Source: Mycobacterium numidiamassiliense (lineage in GTDB: Bacteria; Actinomycetota; Actinomycetes; Mycobacteriales; Mycobacteriaceae). From it: 64,000 nt of DNA. The first letter of the stretch is position 1. The number at the start of each line of letters is the position of its first letter. The translations under genes and the position numbers were made by a program. Below, piece after piece: positions 53,856 through 63,747 of this stretch. Where the stretch lies: NCBI RefSeq assembly GCF_900157365.1, contig NZ_FUEZ01000003.1, positions 744,001 to 808,000 of the forward strand, in the 5' to 3' direction. The notes beneath the pieces are model-generated. The model was not told the DNA's origin and did not search any database. It worked only from the letters and a program-made list of their open reading frames with translations.

Positions 53856-55052
53856 TCAGCCGAGTGCCTTGGCCAGGTAGTTGAAGATCGTCTGGTGTAG
53901 CAGATACATCGCACCTTCGTGGCAGTGTGCACCGGCACCGTCCGCACTGTGCATGACGACGTGTTCGTGCGGTGCCCGCAATTCGCCTGCGACGTGGGCG
54001 GCCTGGCCCGCAAACACCGTGTCGTCTTCTCCCTCAAGCAGCAGGACCGGCGTCTGAATTTTGTGAATGTCGCTGTCGGTCAACGTGTAGTCGGCGGTGC
54101 TGCGGACGTATTCCGCGAAGTTTGCCACCCCGTTGACCCAGACTCCGTTCTGCAATCCCCAGCGGGCGTTGGTGTCGTCCTTCGCCATGGCCTCGAGTAA
54201 CGGAATCGCTTCGTCGTCGCGCTCCTCCTCAATGAGGCGCAGCACGTCCGCCGGAATCGGCGGGTAAGACGCATAGAAGGTCGTCATGCCGTCGTTGCAG
54301 ACGATCGCCGCCGACCGATGGTCATGGGCCGCATACCGCGCCACCAGATAACCACCGAGGCTGTAGCCGAAATGGACGATCTTGTCGTTATCGATTTCAG
54401 GAACAGTCATCGCGTAGTCGACGACTGGCCCAAGGACATTTTCCCAATCCGGACGGTAGGGCACCTTCGCCTCCCGGATCATCGCGCCCTGACCGGGTCC
54501 GTCGTAGGCGAGGAAGTTGTAGCCGCGCCGTAGCGCTGCGGCACCGATGACGAAGTAGCTCTCCTCGCGCGTGGAATCGAAGCCGTTGGTGTAGATCACG
54601 GTCGGCCGCGGTTGCCCGCTGTCGTCGACGAGGAACAGGTAGCCCGGCATCTCACCGTCCGGGTACGGAATGGTCACTTCGGCAAATGGGCCATCCATCA
54701 AAGCGCCCGCTTTGACCAAGAATTCCTTGGACAGTCGCGACAGCTCGAGCACTTGAGGGTCGTTCAGTGGGTCTTTGCGCCGATAGAACTCGGCCGATCG
54801 GTAGTAGCTCGACGCCCTCAAGAACGCCTCCCGCGCACTGACGCCGTCCCCCACCTCCAATGAGGCCTCGCCCCTTTGCGCGATACGTTCGGCGATTGAG
54901 CGCCAGGCCACCGTCCACGCATCCTCGTCACCCTCAGGGATCTGAGCCGTCGTGACAATCACTTCGCCCAGGTCTGCGCCGGCATCGCCGGCGAATCCAG
55001 CGGCACGCAACGTCTCAAACTTGAAGGCCTCATCCTGAAAAATGAAATCCAC
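53856..55052 (-). CDS. Alpha/beta hydrolase, FrsA/DUF1100-type (2,6-dihydroxypseudooxynicotine hydrolase-like)
   Basis: 398 residues with an N-terminal helical cap (about 1-120) and a C-terminal hydrolase domain, the layout of C-C bond hydrolases and FrsA-like esterases. Nucleophile Ser in HFGYSLGGYLVARYA, oxyanion region YTNGFDSTREESYF, acidic residue in LEGEDDTVF and a terminal His in GAGAHCHEG. GTG 55052 follows AGGAGA; ATG 55115 would lack a ribosome site. Convergent to the decayed TetR. The substrate may be an acyl or diketone; not determinable. Confidence 0.88.
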   Translation of the reverse strand: MDFIFQDEAFKFETLRAAGFAGDAGADLGEVIVTTAQIPEGDEDAWTVAWRSIAERIAQRGEASLEVGDGVSAREAFLRASSYYRSAEFYRRKDPLNDPQVLELSRLSKEFLVKAGALMDGPFAEVTIPYPDGEMPGYLFLVDDSGQPRPTVIYTNGFDSTREESYFVIGAAALRRGYNFLAYDGPGQGAMIREAKVPYRPDWENVLGPVVDYAMTVPEIDNDKIVHFGYSLGGYLVARYAAHDHRSAAIVCNDGMTTFYASYPPIPADVLRLIEEERDDEAIPLLEAMAKDDTNARWGLQNGVWVNGVANFAEYVRSTADYTLTDSDIHKIQTPVLLLEGEDDTVFAGQAAHVAGELRAPHEHVVMHSADGAGAHCHEGAMYLLHQTIFNYLAKALG

Positions 55053-55293
55053 AGTCTCTTCTCCTGGCTTGCTGACCGAAAGCTCCTCTGCTGCAACCAT
55101 GCCGGGCCGGTCCACCGCTCGTCCAATACGGGTTTGCGAAGAGTCGATAAGCGTTGGCTATCGATGCCTTCCGGGCAGCACGTATCTCGGATCCAGGGCC
55201 ACTCTTGCGTTCGCTACCGTTCCCAAAAGAAACACCCCCGGCAACTTCGCGGGGGTGTTTCTTTTGGGCACTACTTAGTTGTCAGTTGGCGCA
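55053..55293. other. Intergenic region between hydrolase and SpoIIAA-like genes
   Basis: 241 bp holding the promoter of the hydrolase gene and, at 55222-55268, a strong hairpin that ends the SpoIIAA-like transcript. I looked for a tRNA because of the structured sequence and found no cloverleaf. Confidence 0.4.
55222..55268 (-). terminator. Perfect 19-bp-stem hairpin, intrinsic terminator-like
   Basis: Arms 55222-55240 and 55250-55268 pair perfectly over 19 bp (core ACACCCCCG / CGGGGGTGT) around a 9-base loop; the arms contain A/T-rich outer parts (CCCAAAAGAAA / TTTCTTTTGGG). It lies 25 bp beyond the stop of the 55294-55662 gene on the minus strand. Unusually strong for a mycobacterium. Confidence 0.75.
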
Positions 55294-55662
55294 CTACTCG
55301 TCGCCAATGATCCAGTTTTGGGCCTGCTCGATCTGACCGGCAGGAAAGTGGCGGATGTCTGCTGCGATGAAATGTGAGCCCAGATGCTCGGCGAAATCGC
55401 CGAGGTGTGAGTCGGTTACGACCGCGATCTTCTTGACATGCTTGTGGTGATCGCGCACGAACTTCATGTGAGTCACCAGCGCCCCGAAGCTGTCCCACCC
55501 CGGAAAGTGCGGCGCGTCGATGATGAGGCCGGCGAGAGCACCGCCTGCCTCGATCTCGGGGTCGACGACTTTGGCAAGTTCAGCGAAGTCGCTTTTATCG
55601 AGCGATGATTCAGGCCGCACCCGAAGGATCGAGTGGGGTTTGTCCAACTGGTAATCGATCAT
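55294..55662 (-). CDS. SpoIIAA-like (STAS/SEC14-type) protein
   Basis: 122-residue single-domain protein of the SpoIIAA-like family: DYQLDKPHSILRVRPESSL, VDPEIEAGGALAGLIIDAP, HMKFVRDHHKHVKKIAVVTD, and a C-terminal FPAGQIEQAQNWI, which closely follows the family pattern (FPxxxxxxAxxWL). Function unknown; members may bind small lipophilic ligands or act in partner switching. ATG 55662 follows AAGGAG. A strong terminator follows. Confidence 0.87.
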   Translation of the reverse strand: MIDYQLDKPHSILRVRPESSLDKSDFAELAKVVDPEIEAGGALAGLIIDAPHFPGWDSFGALVTHMKFVRDHHKHVKKIAVVTDSHLGDFAEHLGSHFIAADIRHFPAGQIEQAQNWIIGDE

Positions 55663-55881
55663 GTCGGCTCCTTGACTATGGACACGTCACCATCCTCGCG
55701 TCGGCACAAGCCGGCCGGAACCAGGACAAGGTCATCAAGCAAAGGGTCTTAGGTCAGTATCCGCGGACGAAGACGACGCTAGTGTCATGCCTTGACGAGT
55801 AACGGCCTCAGCACGCGACGGCGCCGTACAGATGTCGACAACGGCGAGAAACCCGGCGCACCCTGACCGAAAGTGAACGAA
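55663..55881. other. Intergenic promoter region, SpoIIAA-like / Cys-repeat genes
   Basis: 219 bp between two divergent genes. No further gene or clear motif seen; only generic AT-richer stretches near 55740-55800. It presumably carries both promoters. Confidence 0.4.
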
Positions 55882-56283
55882 ATGGTCAAATCCCTTGACG
55901 CCGACGACAGTATCGTCGTCTCCAAAGCCACGACTGCCAGCACCGCGGTAGCTGCGTCGATGGCTACCGTGGCCAGCACCGCGGTGACCGGATCGGCGGC
56001 AACCGTGGCCAGTGCCGGCGTGGTTGGCTCGGTCGCGACAGTCGCCAGTACCGCCGTGGCAGGATCAATCGCCACAGCCGGCAGCGCCGCCGTCGCCGGA
56101 AGTATCGTCACCGCAATGTCACTCGCGGTCGCTGGGAGTGTCGCATGTGTGGCGTGTGCATTATGCAAGCGTTGTATCGCGTGCCTGGGTTGCTTCGGCT
56201 GCACAAACTGCATCGGGTGTGTGGGGTGCTACAACTGCTCGGGCGTGCGCTTTGCCGTCGGGCTCCGCGACGTAACCGTCTAA
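55882..56283 (+). CDS. Novel periodic Ser/Val/Thr then CxxCxx-repeat protein
   Basis: 133 residues from ATG 55882 (GTG 55873 is three codons longer; GAAAG lies 8 nt before the ATG). From S14 to C119 every third residue is drawn from Ser, Val, Thr or Cys: first hexads of the form [V/T]-A-x-S-x-A in which Ser recurs every sixth residue and Val and Thr alternate (for example AVAGSIATAGSA), then C89 to C119 with eleven Cys exactly three apart (CLGCFGCTNCIGCVGCYNC within it). A 14-residue tail follows. Codons differ between repeats, so the protein pattern, not recent DNA duplication, is conserved. Could be a beta-solenoid, a metal-binding or a modified peptide; no family recognised. Confidence 0.75.
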   Translation: MVKSLDADDSIVVSKATTASTAVAASMATVASTAVTGSAATVASAGVVGSVATVASTAVAGSIATAGSAAVAGSIVTAMSLAVAGSVACVACALCKRCIACLGCFGCTNCIGCVGCYNCSGVRFAVGLRDVTV

Positions 56284-56342
56284 ATCGACCCGCCCTGCGA
56301 AACGCGTCGTACCAGCGGGACTGAGACCAAGCCGCTGACGAG

Positions 56343-56372
56343 AACACCCCCGACCATCCGGCCGGGGGTGTT
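56343..56372. terminator. Hairpin between the Cys-repeat gene and groEL1
   Basis: AACACCCCCG (56343-56352) pairs with CGGGGGTGTT (56363-56372) around a 10-base loop. Placed between two convergent 3' ends, it could stop transcripts from both sides. Its core repeats that of the hairpin at 55222-55268. Confidence 0.65.
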
Positions 56373-56387
56373 TCGTAACCGCTTGAC

Positions 56388-58013
<1,626 letters not shown>

Positions 58014-58092
58014 TTAGGTGGGGCAAAACGCGTGCCGCCCCGGAAATCACCCGCGTCTTCACACGGGGATCGCCGGGGCGGAACACGGTTGT

Positions 58093-58395
58093 TTACTTGG
58101 AAACGACAGCCAGCACGTCGCGTGCCGACAGGATCAGGTACTCCTCGCCGTTGTACTTGATCTCGGTGCCGCCGTACTTGCTGTAGATGACGGTGTCACC
58201 CTCGGACACGTCGACGGGGATCCGCTTAGCGCCATCCTCGTCCCAGCGGCCGGGGCCGACTGCGACGACAGTGCCTTCTTGCGGCTTCTCCTTGGCGGTG
58301 TCAGGAATAACCAGACCGGACGCGGTCGTGGTCTCGGCCTCGTTGGCCTGCACGAGAATCTTGTCCTCGAGTGGCTTGATCTTCACCTTCGCCAC
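58093..58395 (-). CDS. groES: Co-chaperonin GroES (10 kDa)
   Basis: 100 residues, standard length. Begins [20 protein letters not shown]; the mobile loop is [18 protein letters not shown] and the roof loop [10 protein letters not shown]; ends [18 protein letters not shown] 58395 lies 9 nt after GGAGG. Caps GroEL chambers. First gene of the groES-groEL1 operon, controlled by HrcA through the CIRCE element upstream. Confidence 0.97.
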   Translation of the reverse strand: MAKVKIKPLEDKILVQANEAETTTASGLVIPDTAKEKPQEGTVVAVGPGRWDEDGAKRIPVDVSEGDTVIYSKYGGTEIKYNGEEYLILSARDVLAVVSK

Positions 58396-58561
58396 GATTG
58401 GAGCCTCCACTGTTTGGATCGGGCCCGGGTATCCCCCGGGCCGGAGTTGGCGGCCGGTCCGAGGCTTCCCCCGAACCGCCCGATTATCAGATGATTCGGC
58501 ATCCGACCGTGCCCGAGCGCCGTCGTCGCGGGAGCCGACACAGGGCTTGGCCGATTGCCAC

Positions 58562-58593
58562 CTAGCACTCTATACATGCGAGTGCTAGCACTC
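58562..58593. promoter_or_regulatory. CIRCE operator (HrcA) with an extra half-site
   Basis: CTAGCACTC (58562-58570), 9-base spacer, GAGTGCTAG (58580-58588): a standard CIRCE element. The right arm overlaps a further CTAGCACTC at 58585-58593, which creates a 14-bp palindrome GAGTGCTAGCACTC (58580-58593). An ACTCAAG at 58590-58596 also matches half of an HspR (HAIR) site. Confidence 0.92.
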
Positions 58594-58633
58594 AAGACCA
58601 CCCCGCTGCTTCCCTCAGAATTACGCTCTGAGC

Positions 58634-59668
58634 TCAGCCCACCTGGGCTTTTACCACGGGCAGGCCCGGGTCGCTGGGCACATCCAGCGGCGAGGGCACC
58701 GCCCCGGCGGCAACCAGGTGCGCGGCAAACGACGCGATCATGCCCCCATTGTCGGTGCACAGCCCCGGCCGGGGGATGCGCACGGTCAGCCCCGCGTCGG
58801 CGCAACGCTGGGTCGCCAGCTCGCGCAGTCGCGAGTTGGCGGCCACTCCCCCCGCGATCAGCAGCGTCGAAACACCCAGGGCGGCCGCGGCACGCACCGC
58901 CTTCTTGGTCAGCACGTCGGCGACCGCTTCCTGGAACCCCGCGGCGATATCGGCCTTGGCAAGGCGGGCGGCGTCCGGGTTGCTTTCCACATAGCGGGCG
59001 ACGGCGGTCTTGAGCCCGGAGAAGCTGAACGCGTACGGGTCGTCGGCCGGCCCGGTCATGCCGCGCGGGAACGCGATGGCCTCGCGGTCACCGGTGCGGG
59101 CCAGCTCGTCGAGCACCCTGCCGCCCGGATAGCCCAGCCCCAACAGCCGGGCCACCTTGTCGTAGGCCTCGCCCGCGGCGTCGTCGACGGTACTGCCCAG
59201 CTCGACGATCGGCTCGCCGAGTGAACGCACATGCAGCAGGTGGGTATGCCCGCCGGATACCAGCAGCGCCACGCACTCGGGCAGCGCACCGTGTTCGTAC
59301 ACGTCGGCGGCCAGGTGCCCGCCCAGGTGGTTGACGGCATAGAAGGGAACTCCCCAGGCGGCCGAATATGCTTTGGCCGCAGCAACTCCCACCAACAAGG
59401 CGCCCGCCAGGCCGGGCCCGATGGTGGCCGCGACGATGTCGGGCCGGTCCAGGCCGGCGGCGGCCAGGGCGCGGCGCATCGCCGGACCGAGCGCCTCCAG
59501 GTGGGCGCGGGATGCGATTTCGGGTACCACGCCACCGAACCGGACATGCTCGTCGACGCTGGAGGCCACCTCGTCGGCCAGCAGCGTCACGCTGCCGTCG
59601 GCGTCAAGCCGCGCGATGCCGACTCCCGTTTCGTCGCAGGATGTTTCGATCGCCAGGATGTTCGTCAT
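58634..59668 (-). CDS. tsaD: tRNA N6-adenosine threonylcarbamoyltransferase TsaD (Gcp)
   Basis: Transfers the threonylcarbamoyl group to A37 of ANN-decoding tRNAs (t6A). 344 residues; ASKHA fold with [16 protein letters not shown] at the N-terminus, metal ligands in [11 protein letters not shown] (HxxxH), [11 protein letters not shown] and [12 protein letters not shown] 59668 overlaps the rimI stop (ATGA). Last gene of the tsaE-tsaB-rimI-tsaD run; 38 bp beyond the groES-proximal CIRCE region. Corresponds to Mtb Rv3419c. Confidence 0.96.
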   Translation of the reverse strand: MTNILAIETSCDETGVGIARLDADGSVTLLADEVASSVDEHVRFGGVVPEIASRAHLEALGPAMRRALAAAGLDRPDIVAATIGPGLAGALLVGVAAAKAYSAAWGVPFYAVNHLGGHLAADVYEHGALPECVALLVSGGHTHLLHVRSLGEPIVELGSTVDDAAGEAYDKVARLLGLGYPGGRVLDELARTGDREAIAFPRGMTGPADDPYAFSFSGLKTAVARYVESNPDAARLAKADIAAGFQEAVADVLTKKAVRAAAALGVSTLLIAGGVAANSRLRELATQRCADAGLTVRIPRPGLCTDNGGMIASFAAHLVAAGAVPSPLDVPSDPGLPVVKAQVG

Positions 59669-60153
59669 AGCGCTCCCCCGCAAGCGGGAGGTGCCCCCGC
59701 CCGCCGCATCGTGTAGGCGTCGGCACCGCTGACCCGGTAGTACCGCTTGCGCAGGCCGATCTGCTCGAAACCCACACTGCGATATAGGGCGATCGCCGCC
59801 TCGTTATCGGTGCGGACCTCCAGGTACACGACACCGCCTTCGGCGAATCCCAGTAGCTCGTCGAGCAGCCGGCGGCCGATGCCGTGGCCCTGGTAGGCCG
59901 GGTCGACGCCAATGGTGTGCACCTCGTACTCAAACGGCGGTGTACGGCCCAGCCTGGAGATGCCGGCGTAACCCACTAACTTCTCCGCGGTGCGCGCGCC
60001 CACGTAATGGTTATGAGCACTTGCCAATTCGCGTTCAAACGCCACCGCCGGCCACGGATCGTCACCGTCGAACAACTGCGCCTCGAGCTCCGCACATCGC
60101 TCGGCGTCCCCGGATGTCAGTGCGCCAATGGTGACCGGCTCCGGGGCGGTCAT
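59665..60153 (-). CDS. rimI: Ribosomal protein bS18 N-alpha-acetyltransferase RimI
   Basis: GNAT acetyltransferase of 162 residues. Acetyl-CoA motif [20 protein letters not shown] (QGHGIG), preceded by VHTIGV, and motif [22 protein letters not shown]. Expected to acetylate the N-terminus of S18 and perhaps other proteins. Overlaps tsaB and tsaD by 4 bp at each end, so it is fully embedded in the t6A operon, as in Mtb Rv3420c. Confidence 0.93.
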   Translation of the reverse strand: MTAPEPVTIGALTSGDAERCAELEAQLFDGDDPWPAVAFERELASAHNHYVGARTAEKLVGYAGISRLGRTPPFEYEVHTIGVDPAYQGHGIGRRLLDELLGFAEGGVVYLEVRTDNEAAIALYRSVGFEQIGLRKRYYRVSGADAYTMRRAGAPPACGGAL

Positions 60154-60773
60154 TGTTGCGCCGCCAATGGTTTGGCATCGGGCCGGCGCAGATACAGCGC
60201 CACCAACGGCTGCGGACGCGCCGACCAGTCGGGTACCGCGGCGACCAGGCCGGCCGGTGTCGGGTAGACGGGTTCTCGGATTGGCAGGTCGAACAACGCC
60301 GCGTGCTCGGGGGATCCGGCGACCGCCCGCGCCGTGCCGGGGTCGACGTCGGCGGGCGCGTCGACCGCCGGGCCGTCGGTACGGACCCCGTCAAGGTATC
60401 GGGCCCAATAGATTTCGCGCCGGCGGGCGTCGGTGACCACCAGGGTGTCGCCCGTCGTTCGCACACCGATGGCGTCCAGGCTGCACACCCCGTGCACCGG
60501 AATATCCAGCGCGTGACCGTAAGCGGCGGCGGTCGCCATGCCAGCGCGCAGTCCGGTGAACGGGCCGGGACCGCAGCCGACGACGACAGCGTCGAGGTCG
60601 GCCATCGTCAGCCCCGCATCGGCGAGCGCGGCCAACACGTTCGGGGTCAGCCGTTCGGCGTGTGCCCGCGCGTCGACGGTGACCCGTTCGGCCAGGATCG
60701 TGTGGTCGGGCAGCCGGACCACCCCGGCGGTCACCGCCGGGGTGGAGGTGTCGAGGGCGAGGATCAGACTCAC
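60150..60773 (-). CDS. tsaB: t6A biosynthesis protein TsaB
   Basis: 207-residue ASKHA-fold partner of TsaD. N-terminus LILALDTSTPAVTAGVV; central DLDAVVVGCGPGPFTGLRAGMATAAAYG (core GPGPFTGLR) is the family signature. GTG 60773 overlaps the tsaE stop (GTGA); longer frames upstream lie inside tsaE. Assembles with TsaD and TsaE to make t6A. Mtb Rv3421c. Confidence 0.94.
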   Translation of the reverse strand: MSLILALDTSTPAVTAGVVRLPDHTILAERVTVDARAHAERLTPNVLAALADAGLTMADLDAVVVGCGPGPFTGLRAGMATAAAYGHALDIPVHGVCSLDAIGVRTTGDTLVVTDARRREIYWARYLDGVRTDGPAVDAPADVDPGTARAVAGSPEHAALFDLPIREPVYPTPAGLVAAVPDWSARPQPLVALYLRRPDAKPLAAQQ

Positions 60774-61234
60774 GAGCAGTTCCACTTCCAGGTCGCGATC
60801 CGCACGTCGGACTGGCTGACCCGCTCCAGGCGAATGTCGAGGTGGCGCTCGGAGAGTCGTTCGGCGAGGCCCTCGCCCCATTCCACCACCACGACCGCAT
60901 CCTCGAGGTCGGTCTCGAGGTCGAGCGAGTCGAGCTCGCCCAGCAGATCGGCATCTCGGTGGTCCAACAGCCGGTAGACGTCGACGTGAATCATCGCTGG
61001 GGCGCCGGGCCGCCGCGGCGGATGCACCCGGGCCAGCACATACGTCGGCGAGGTGACCGGTCCGTCGACGTCCATGGCGTCGGCAATTCCCTTGGCCAAC
61101 ACCGTCTTTCCCGCGCCGAGAGGACCGGAGAGCACCACCACGTCGCCGGCGCGCAGCTGCTGAGCCAGCGTGGATCCCAGCGCGACGGTGTCCTCGACGC
61201 GCTCGCAGGTCGCGGTACCCGACCTCTCAGGCAT
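60770..61234 (-). CDS. tsaE: t6A biosynthesis ATPase TsaE
   Basis: 154-residue P-loop ATPase that drives the TsaB-TsaD complex. Walker A GPLGAGKT (in VVLSGPLGAGKTVLAKGIA), switch TSPTYVL and Walker B-like VVVVEWGEGL. It overlaps the upstream hydrolase gene by 8 bp. Mtb Rv3422c. Confidence 0.95.
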   Translation of the reverse strand: MPERSGTATCERVEDTVALGSTLAQQLRAGDVVVLSGPLGAGKTVLAKGIADAMDVDGPVTSPTYVLARVHPPRRPGAPAMIHVDVYRLLDHRDADLLGELDSLDLETDLEDAVVVVEWGEGLAERLSERHLDIRLERVSQSDVRIATWKWNCS

Positions 61235-62342
61235 GGCGGCGCAACCGTTCCCGAATCCGGCGTGCCGCCAGACCCATCTTGCCGGGCACTGCCCGGTGGA
61301 CCAGCCGGACCAGCCCGTCGTTGATGGCTTCGGGCTTGTCCAGCAGCGCCAGGTGGCTGGCCCCGGTGACGATGACCAACTCCGACAGCGGCAGCGATGC
61401 GGCCATCTTCCGCGAGTATTCGTCCGGTGTGATCAGGTCGTGGTCACCGCATGCGATCAAGGTCGGGATCTTCACCAGGGTCCACAGCCCGGCCGTTTCG
61501 TCGTGCACTTCCAAGGCGTTTAAGAAGCCCAGCAGGGTGGGGATCGGGGTCCCGTTCATCATGCGCTGCGAGAAGGCATCGAGGCTGCGGCTGACCTGCA
61601 GATCGCTGTACGACGCCGCCCGCAGCACCGGGCCGATCAGTGACCGCGACACGTTACGGCCGCGGTGCATCAGTTTGGGCGCGGAGCGCGCGGTGAATCG
61701 GAATGCTTCTACCGCAGGGTTTTTCAGTATCTCACCCAGCGGCGAGCGAGTGACCCCTTCGGCAGCCGTCGAGATCAGGGCCGCACCGACGATCCGGTGC
61801 CCGTACTGCTCGGGGAACTGGCGGGCGTGCGACAACACCGTCATGCCGCCCATCGAGTGGCCGACCAACACGACCACCGAGCGCGGCGCGACCCGGATCA
61901 GCACGCTCTGAAGGTCCCGACCCAGCTGCGTCAGCGTGTAGGTCTCGGGTGAGGCTTCGCCGGATCGCCCGTGCCCGCGCTGGTCGTAGAGGACCATGCG
62001 CACCCGCGGTCCCCACTTCTCGGCCAGCCGCTTGCGCTGAAAGTAGAAGGCGCCCATACGCAGGCAGAATCCATGGATGAAGACCACGGTCACCTGCGCG
62101 TCCAAGGGGCCGTATTCGCGCACCGCCAACGACACCCCGTCGGGGGTGGTCACCACGTAGGCCCGGTCGCTGTCCATCCGCTCGAAATCCTCGTCGGCGT
62201 AAGGGTCTTCGACTCCTACGGCGCGCTGGGTGACGGACCGGCGGAGCGAGGCCGCGACGATGGTGGCGACCGCCGTCAGCCCCGCCCCTCCCGCAAGCCA
62301 CGCCCTACCCCAGTGGCGCTTGCGAGTCTTGTTATCGATCAA
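61227..62342 (-). CDS. Alpha/beta hydrolase with N-terminal membrane anchor
   Basis: 371 residues. A basic N-terminus and hydrophobic segment ([19 protein letters not shown], about 15-33) suggest anchoring. Hydrolase motifs: [27 protein letters not shown], nucleophile [10 protein letters not shown], acidic residue in [16 protein letters not shown] and His in [15 protein letters not shown]. Substrate unknown; resembles haloperoxidase/lipase-type serine hydrolases. Start ATG 62342 overlaps the alr stop by 11 bp, and its end overlaps tsaE, giving an alr-hydrolase-tsaE-tsaB-rimI-tsaD run. Confidence 0.9.
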   Translation of the reverse strand: MIDNKTRKRHWGRAWLAGGAGLTAVATIVAASLRRSVTQRAVGVEDPYADEDFERMDSDRAYVVTTPDGVSLAVREYGPLDAQVTVVFIHGFCLRMGAFYFQRKRLAEKWGPRVRMVLYDQRGHGRSGEASPETYTLTQLGRDLQSVLIRVAPRSVVVLVGHSMGGMTVLSHARQFPEQYGHRIVGAALISTAAEGVTRSPLGEILKNPAVEAFRFTARSAPKLMHRGRNVSRSLIGPVLRAASYSDLQVSRSLDAFSQRMMNGTPIPTLLGFLNALEVHDETAGLWTLVKIPTLIACGDHDLITPDEYSRKMAASLPLSELVIVTGASHLALLDKPEAINDGLVRLVHRAVPGKMGLAARRIRERLRRHA

Positions 62343-63507
62343 CGGTTTCGGCCTCGCGATACGTTCTGGTGATACGCCCCCGAGGACTGGTCACCACTTC
62401 GTAGTGGATGGTGCCGATCAGGTCGGCCCAGTCCTGGGCGGTGGGTTCGCCCCGGGTGCCCGGACCGAACAGGATCGTCTCGTCGCCTTCGGCCACATCG
62501 ATCTGCCCGGGACCGAGGTCGACGAGAAATTGGTCCATGCAGATCCGGCCGACACCGGGCCGCCGCCTGCCGTTGATCAGTACGTCCAGCCGCCCGCCCA
62601 GTGACCGGAAGACGCCGTCGGCGTATCCGATCGGCATCAGCGCCACGGTGGTATCGCGCTCGGCGGTCCAGGTGTGCGCATACGAGACGCTCTCACCGGC
62701 ACGAATCGACTTCAAAAGCGCGACAGCACATTTCACCGTCATCGCCGGTGTCAGTCCCATGTCACCGCGCTCGGGAACGGGACTCAGGCCGTATACCGCG
62801 ATGCCGGGCCGGACCATATCGAAGGCCAGGTCGGGGCGTGACATCGTCGCCGATGAATTCGACAGGTGGGCGATCTCGAACCGCACGCCCTGATCGCGCG
62901 CATGAGTCAACATGTCGGTAAACCGTTGGGCCTGAACGTCGTTGATGGCATTGCCCGGCTGGTCGGCGAAGACCAGATGCGACATCAGACCTCGCAGTCG
63001 GATGGCGTTCTCGGCGACGGCCTGGCGCAACGCAGTCAGCATCACCGGGTATTGCGCGGCGGGGACGCCATTGCGGTTCAGCCCCGTATCGACCTTGAGC
63101 GTCACTGTCGCTGTGCGGCCGGTCCGGTGCACCGCGTCCAGGACCTCGTCGAGTTGGCGCACCGAGGACACCGCGATCTCCACGTCGGCCAGCAGCGCCG
63201 GCCCGAAATCGGTGCCGGGAGCATGCAGCCAGGCCAGCGCCGGCGCCGTGATGCCGTCGGCGCGCAGCGCCAGCGCCTCGGCGACGGTGGCGACACCCAA
63301 CTCGGCCGCCCCAGCGGCCAGGGCGGCACGGGCGACCTCGGTGGCCCCGTGGCCGTAGCCGTCGGCCTTGACGACCGCCATCACCTGTGCGGCACCGGCG
63401 TGCTCAGCAAGCACCCGCACGTTGTGGGCGATCGCGCCGAGGTCCACCACGGCCTCGGCGAGGACGCCGGGCGTCAGGGATGTTGGCGTAACGGGCACGG
63501 CCGCCAT
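62332..63507 (-). CDS. alr: Alanine racemase
   Basis: PLP enzyme making D-alanine for peptidoglycan; target of D-cycloserine. 391 residues from ATG 63507. PLP Lys47 is in [10 protein letters not shown], the second catalytic Tyr in [12 protein letters not shown], and [13 protein letters not shown] and [20 protein letters not shown] (core [14 protein letters not shown]) close the C-terminal domain. Sequence follows Mtb Alr (Rv3423c) closely over the whole length. One small difference is Ala for Gly in the usual SYGHTW. First gene of its run. Confidence 0.96.
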   Translation of the reverse strand: MAAVPVTPTSLTPGVLAEAVVDLGAIAHNVRVLAEHAGAAQVMAVVKADGYGHGATEVARAALAAGAAELGVATVAEALALRADGITAPALAWLHAPGTDFGPALLADVEIAVSSVRQLDEVLDAVHRTGRTATVTLKVDTGLNRNGVPAAQYPVMLTALRQAVAENAIRLRGLMSHLVFADQPGNAINDVQAQRFTDMLTHARDQGVRFEIAHLSNSSATMSRPDLAFDMVRPGIAVYGLSPVPERGDMGLTPAMTVKCAVALLKSIRAGESVSYAHTWTAERDTTVALMPIGYADGVFRSLGGRLDVLINGRRRPGVGRICMDQFLVDLGPGQIDVAEGDETILFGPGTRGEPTAQDWADLIGTIHYEVVTSPRGRITRTYREAETVDR

Positions 63508-63747
63508 TGTCCCAGAACCGTTCCGGCATTCCGATCCAACGGGCGCTGAGCCGAGCCTCAGCGGTGCCCCTTGTGCCCCAACTGCCACACCCGCCCCGGC
63601 GTCGTGAAACCCACAGTGTGCCCGCCTCCGAGCGACAAATCACCACAGCCGGGACGAATGTCAAGCGGGCGGCGCATACATCGTCGCTCGGAGGCGGGCA
63701 CCACGACGGTCATCCCCGATAGCGCCCGACAGTGGCGGATGCGACAC
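63508..63747. repeat. alr-gadB intergenic region with an 18-bp inverted repeat
   Basis: 240 bp without a convincing gene. TGCCCGCCTCCGAGCGAC at 63619-63636 is repeated as its exact complement at 63683-63700, 46 bp apart. It lies upstream of alr and downstream of gadB on the same strand, so it could end the gadB transcript or be a dispersed repeat; in Mtb several genes occupy this place. Confidence 0.6.

Noticed and set aside
55127..55200. Possible tRNA or structured RNA before the SpoIIAA-like gene terminator
   Set aside because: No cloverleaf with a T-loop GTTCGA-type sequence could be drawn; only the terminator hairpin is real.
55785..56213. Minus-strand 142-codon frame opposite the Cys-repeat gene, also repetitive (TLPATASDIAV...)
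   Set aside because: Repetition on one strand forces it on the other. The Cys tract lies only in the plus-strand frame, which also has a terminator placed behind it. Kept as the main alternative.
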